DNA of 64,000 nucleotides from contig OX579639.1 in the NCBI GenBank assembly GCA_951230915.1, positions 15,438,001 to 15,502,000 on the forward strand, in the 5' to 3' direction. How positions within the stretch are numbered: the stretch's first letter is position 1; each line of letters opens with the position of its first letter. The notes beneath the pieces were generated by a model that saw nothing but the letters and a program-made list of their open reading frames with translations, did no database searches and was not told the origin of the DNA. This DNA comes from Antitrichia curtipendula (lineage: Eukaryota > Streptophyta > Bryopsida > Hypnales > Leucodontaceae). Positions 59,207-64,000 of the stretch are shown piece after piece. A program made the translations under genes and the position numbers.

Positions 59207-60052
59207 TCCCTAAAGGTTTTAGATTATAATTTCACCCAAAACGCTCCAAAATTGCCATTCTTAGCACAAGTACCAAATTTTAGAAGAAAATCATATTTGG
59301 ACACATGTAACTATAGGATCTTATAGTACGCTAGTTTGAAAAGATGTGGAAAAAATTTCAAATTTTTTTACCGTGTAGATTGCAACATATTAGCGTTTGA
59401 GGTGACAAAAATCTTTTTTTTGGCCCTACAGAATACTATGCAGCTGCACTTCACAAGGTCACATTTATATGAAAACATGTCCATATTGTTGGTGCTTCTT
59501 TGGATTCATTCTTCAAGGCAAGTTGGTTACATGCTTGAAAAATTTTAGATCATTTGGAATTGTACAACATATAAGAAAAAAATAATAAGTAGAAAGTAAA
59601 TAATGATTCAAAATACTGAATTGTTAAAATTTTAGTTATGGAATTGAAAAAATGCCAATCTAATGGTCATAATGTTGTAATAAAATATTTACATCCTAAG
59701 GTTTTATTTTTTCAGAAAAGATTGAAAATTTAATTAAATAAAGGACTTCAAAGTTCATCTTAGAGTAGAGATTGCATAATTATCCGCAAACTAAAACTCC
59801 TGATGGCTTTCATCTCATTAATAATAATAGAATGATTCAAAGCTTTTCATGTATATATAAATATAGAGCGCCAATTTAAGAATTTTTTTGAGCTGCCCAA
59901 GTTGCTCGCAGTTTAAAGAAAAGTATATATCATACAATAACTTGTTAACCATGTAGTCAAAAATTATGAAAATTGTTGGGCCTTAAAACTACTCCTCAAG
60001 CATATGTTTTGTGAAAATTTCAAGGAAAAAATATTAAAAATTACATTCATAG
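59207..60052 (+). mobile_element. family A copy A10, 3' truncated
   Basis: Starts TCCCTAAAGGTTTTAGATT after TTAA 59203-59206 and follows family A until 'aaaattacattcatag' near 60052, after which unrelated sequence begins. About the last 60-70 bp, including the terminal inverted repeat, are missing. Confidence 0.8.
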
Positions 60053-60344
60053 CATGCAATCGTGTTGCAATATATTCAAAGTTGAAATCATTCCAAGAAC
60101 AGAAATGAATGTTTCCACCTTAGATATTTAACTGGTTGTCAATACTTGATACTTCCTACTACACAAAAAATTTGAAATTGAATCTTGTAAAAGACACTAC
60201 AGACTCTAAAAGGTCCAATAAATGACTTCACTCTTAATTGCAGAAACAAAGAATGCACCTATTGGTCTAATACTTAGAGTATTTTGGTGTACCTTGGTCA
60301 CGGGGGGCACATCTTTCCAAGGTTAACTCAAGAAGGAAGGACTG

Positions 60345-60579
60345 AAGGACACCACGCACACTAAGTGCCCGATTGGGATGACAAAGAATCCTTCTACATA
60401 AGACAGAAGTTTGCGCATATCCATCCTCAAAATTATGTGTAAAAAAAAGGGAAAGTCTTGCATAATAGTTTGACCTCCAATGCCTGCTCTTTTGAGGGTG
60501 TTTTTTTAAAAGCAAATGATTCACACAGTACTAAAAAAAAGGCTGATTCCCACGGTGACCAGCCCAACGTCCAAGGGCT
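60345..60579 (+). mobile_element. element I3, related to I1 and I2
   Basis: Shares 'gatgacaaagaatc', 'agacagaagt', 'catcctcaaaa', 'aaagtcttgcataatagtttga' and 'cacggtgaccagcc' with I1 and I2. It ends near 'gtccaaggg' followed by CTAA. The left boundary is uncertain. Confidence 0.5.
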
Positions 60580-62460
60580 AATTACCTTACCAAGGACAGA
60601 ACACCGACACTAAAAAGCTGTGTGGGTTTCCCCAACTCCCATAGCTGCGGTACATTATTTCAAAAAGCACGTGAATAATAATGTTTTTTTATTTCATCAA
60701 ATGTCCTTGGAATTGCACACAGACAGAGGTCCCTTTGTTTGTGTCATGTTCTTTCTTCTTTTTTTTCTTTTTTTTTCTTTCTTCTTTTTCTTTTTGTATG
60801 GTATCGATGAACTCCCGTCCATCAAAAACGGATAACTATAAACTCCTATCAGTTCCTTGGATGTACGAGCACGGGCGGGAACAATGCCTGGCAGCCGAAT
60901 TATTTGTGTCGTAGTTTGCGCTTGCAGTTGGGCACTTGGGGCAGAGAGCACGGGACATGAGCAGACTGAGGAGCTTGGAAAGCTGGTGCCCTCGCTCCAG
61001 AGGGTGCAGGGGGTGCGCCAGACATGAGCGCTTAAGCTTAACGTATGTATGGGTTTGTGCAGGGAGGAGTTGGGGTGATGCTTATCTGAGGAGCTTTTTG
61101 CGTTGAGGGGAGTGGTCAACTAAGTTAGTCTTTGCAAGTTTTAGCGGTTTTATGTTTGTAAAGGGATGCCATGTCGCCATTTCTATTTGTGCCACACTTT
61201 ACTTGCGGCAATCTTGTTTGCATCCATATGTACAAAATGGGAATCCATTGGAAAACAAAGAATACATAACCGCACAAATAAGGAATTCAGCATGGTTCCC
61301 CTATTATTATATTGGAGATTTTTTTTTTTTTTTTGGGGGGTGGTGGTGGTGGTGGTGTCGTGTTGGTAGTGAAAAAGGAGATTTTAGCTTCTTTCAGAAT
61401 GTATTTTTTGGGATACCGTATGAATAAATTATGAATTTTCAAAGTGCTGAAAATAGGTGTTCCTAAAAGCAATCATGGACTCTCATGAATAGTGGGAGTA
61501 CATTTTAGGCAAGAATATCTAGTATGCGATCTTAGGTAGTGTGCCATTTTAGGTATAGTCACCTTAATCAAGCCTGAAGGTTGAACAAGAGGAGAGAAAA
61601 AGAAGAGAAGGAAATTATTCTAACAAACAAAGATTAGGCCTTTGTATATTTCAAATCATTGCACTACCAACTCTAGATGAGATGATTTGAGGTTGGATCC
61701 AAATGTTGTTGAATTGGAGCCAGATTCTCTCGGCAGGTTTGGATCTTCGACAAGCTTTAGCAATGCACATTTCAAAAACATGACATCCCATTTTACTCCA
61801 ACAAAAAAAGGTATAGTGATTGTGGAAATCATCCTTTTGGATATAGTGTTAATCATTTTCTTAAAAAATAAATCCAAGAGCATTCATTGAGCCACTGGAG
61901 GTCAAACTGCTATGCAAGACCTCCCATTTTCACACAAACTTCCGAGGATGAACATATGCACTTTTGTCCTACACAAAAGGATTTTTTGTCATCCATTGGA
62001 CACTTAGTGTCCACGGCATCCTTTTGGGATTAAATTTGTATCACAAATGTGCACTAATGGTTGGAATCTTCTATTTGTGCTACAAATATGTACTACTAAG
62101 AAAGAACTATCCAATACCACCATCCACCCAATTATGCTACCTATAAGACCCTTCCAATTGTGTCAATGGCCAACCCATTACCACAATCTTAGCAATCCTT
62201 TATCATGATGGCAATGCACTTGGGGAAAAACACATCATTCCACACTTTAACAAACGTCTACCCATGCTTCAACAAGGATCTATTCATAGTTTAACATTTT
62301 AGCTTTGAAAAATCACAGAAAATTCACTTCTTGTCAAAACATCTTCATTCTTTTTGCAATTGACTTCTCTCTAAATTTTCAATCTCTGAAAAATATGGGA
62401 GCTGGCAAATAGCTTCTCCAAAGTACCTAGATAGCAAATCTGTGTGGTAATGGGCAGTTC
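60580..62460. other. intergenic stretch with simple repeats
   Basis: T/C-rich tract at about 60750-60796. A T16-G6-(TGG)5 tract at 61319-61358 creates overlapping artefact ORFs. A GC-richer patch at 60840-61140 has no recognised coding content. The phrases 'caaagtgctgaaaataggtgt' (61440) and 'catccattggacacttagtgtccacggcatcc' (61991) recur elsewhere in the window, near 36130 and 40720. Confidence 0.4.
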
Positions 62461-62469
62461 TATCTTAAG

Positions 62470-62700
62470 GTAGGTACACCCAAATGTGCCACTGACCCTA
62501 AACCACCATCTTTACTATGTGTACATCTCCAAAATCAATTCTGTACCTATGTGGAAGAAACCATTTTAGAACTAAACTTTGTTCCCTAATAACTTTTGCA
62601 TACAATATCCAAATGCCACGCTCTCTGGTGGGTTGGAACCTCCTTTCACTTGCCAACAAGAACATATGAAAACTTGGCCAGTCTAATAATAGTAACTAGG
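62470..62700 (-). repeat. interspersed repeat E, copy at 62.5 kb
   Basis: In reverse this matches 18590-18800 closely: 'tcttgttggca', 'gtgaaaggagg', 'catttggatattgtatgcaa', 'gggaacaaagttt', 'cataggtaca' and 'gattttggagatgtaca'. It is the best match among the four copies. Confidence 0.7.
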
Positions 62701-64000
62701 CTCAGTAGCTAAAAGTGGCAGTTTTGGGCATACCCACCTTAGTACATAGAGGCACAAACAGATAACCACTGAAGTTGCAGCACAAATAGGATAGTCTACC
62801 TTTATATGCATGAGAATTGAAATAAGATGAAGCACAGCACAACATAGTTTCTTTTTCTTTTTCTTTTTCTTTTCCTTTCTTTCTTTATCTGCTGTATTTT
62901 GAAGCCCCATATGGTTTCTACTTTTTCTTTCTTTTTTCTTTTTCTTGTCTGTATTGCACCAGATATTGATGATTACAAAAGCCGAGGGACATTGGTCTCT
63001 GAGTCGAGGATATGTGAGTAAATTTTCTCCTTGGACATACTTTTGGAGGGGACAGAGCTTCCACTTCCCCCAGAAATTTGAACGAGTTTGCTCCTGACCA
63101 GCTTGGATTGCTGTAAACTATCCATCTATCTGATCCATTGGGCTTGAAACGCACGCTAAGGTTGGGACGCCCCCGCCCCCCCCCCCCAAAGCATGCAGCC
63201 ACTTTTGCCCACTGCTACTGCAACCAAATGACCGACATTTGAAACACCCATGCATGTGTTTCGGACGTCCAAATGGCCTCAGTTTATAATAATTGTCCAT
63301 GCCAATTTGGGGGAGGGGTGCACTCAGAGGCAGATTTTGTGGTGGTGTCCCCTACCCCAAAACTCAGAGTTTCTTTTCTTTCTCTTTAAAAAATTTCGTC
63401 AGCTTGACTTTGAATAGCAGCTTTGTTTAGAGCTTTCATGCAGTCGATTCCAAGCATGGAGCTGACATTAGTGGGTACAGAACATTCTCCCAACATGGGG
63501 TTTGGCATAATTAAGTAGTTGATTGCACTGTTGGCTGTGCAGTTTTTTGTTTTTTGTTTTTTTGGAAACAATTGGCTGTGCAGTTTGATTTGCTGTCCTT
63601 AGAGCATCCTCAGAGCATCTCCACCAGCCCAGTGCACACTATCTTAGTGGCAGTTTCCTCTGACTTGCTGTATCCCTGTGACGATGCAGGTCCTGCCTTT
63701 GTGTACCATGCCCCCCCACCAACAAACTGCAAAATGGAGCAGCCCCCTGCAAGGCCCCCTTGTGGCTGGTTGTATCTTTTTTCTTTTCTTTTTTGGCAAT
63801 GAAATCCCGTTTCATTTGTTTCAAAAAATAAAAAATAAAAAATGGAGTAGCTATTAAGGTAAACCTGCCTATGACAAGCAGAATGACTGATTTGTTGTAT
63901 TGCCATTAGCAAAAATAATCAAATTTTTTTCCATACAAAGACACATGTGAGAAATGAAGAAAGCAACTGGAATTTTATTTTTTGGATAAAATATGAATTT
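62701..64000. other. unassigned 3' end of the window
   Basis: Pyrimidine tract (TTTTTC)n at about 62848-62890 and a 12-base C run at 63176-63187. On the minus strand 63571-63386 is an ORF ending ALNKAAIQSQADEIF. Its composition looks mildly coding-like and a cAG lies just upstream, but I recognise no family. The rest shows no supported gene. Confidence 0.35.

Noticed and set aside
60697..61472. Overlapping ORFs around 60.7-61.4 kb, including a 140-codon minus-strand frame with a lysine-rich segment
   Set aside because: They are created by the T/C tract (60750-60796) and the T-G-(TGG)n tract (61319-61358); no conserved domain is seen.
1..64000. tRNA or rRNA genes
   Set aside because: I scanned by eye for GGTTCRA-type T-arm words with plausible acceptor stems and found none convincing. 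A covariance-model search would be needed to exclude them.

Overview
The window looks like intergenic DNA from a large, AT-rich plant nuclear genome. It holds one convincing intron-containing gene, one complete hAT-type DNA transposon with a decayed transposase, and a dense set of nested short transposons. The gene encodes a MORN-repeat protein resembling radial spoke head protein 1 of motile cilia. Together with the plant-style dispersed repeats this suggests a land plant with swimming sperm (bryophyte, lycophyte, fern, or cycad/Ginkgo grade). The species cannot be fixed from sequence alone, and an alga cannot be excluded.

From 0.5 to 49.4 kb, and again near 59.2-60.6 kb, the sequence is a palimpsest of non-autonomous elements that share a terminal signature, usually CCCCTAAAG at one end and CTTTAGGGG at the other, flanked by TTAA. 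I resolve two large related families of about 0.93 kb (A and B), a roughly 0.75 kb family (C), and smaller families D, I, J and K. Nested copies can be compared with uninterrupted relatives in this same window. The uninterrupted copies carry one TTAA exactly where the inserted copies carry two TTAA-like tetramers. The tetramer is therefore a target-site duplication, as in the piggyBac superfamily. No piggyBac-type transposase is present here. Also in this part are two copies of a repeat with a Ty1/copia RNase H-like remnant (4.1-5.3 and 29.7-31.0 kb), a small MITE, an inverted-arm element, and a 200-N assembly gap at 37,408-37,607 that cuts through a family A copy.

From 49.4 to 53.1 kb base composition changes and the minus strand carries the five-exon MORN gene (242 codons of product, all introns GT-AG, phases consistent). 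A possible 42-residue membrane ORF lies upstream of it.

From 53,195 to 58,017 lies a 4.8 kb hAT element with perfect 8-bp target duplications (GTCACAAT). It carries GGCGA subterminal repeats spaced about 32-33 bp apart at both ends, and a minus-strand transposase gene with zinc-binding, DDE/RNase H-like and C-terminal dimerisation regions, broken by three in-frame stops and an N-terminal frame break. It sits inside a 68-bp-period minisatellite whose unit contains a near-perfect 35-bp palindrome.

The remaining sequence to 64 kb is mixed repeats, simple-sequence tracts and moderately GC-richer stretches in which I recognise no gene.
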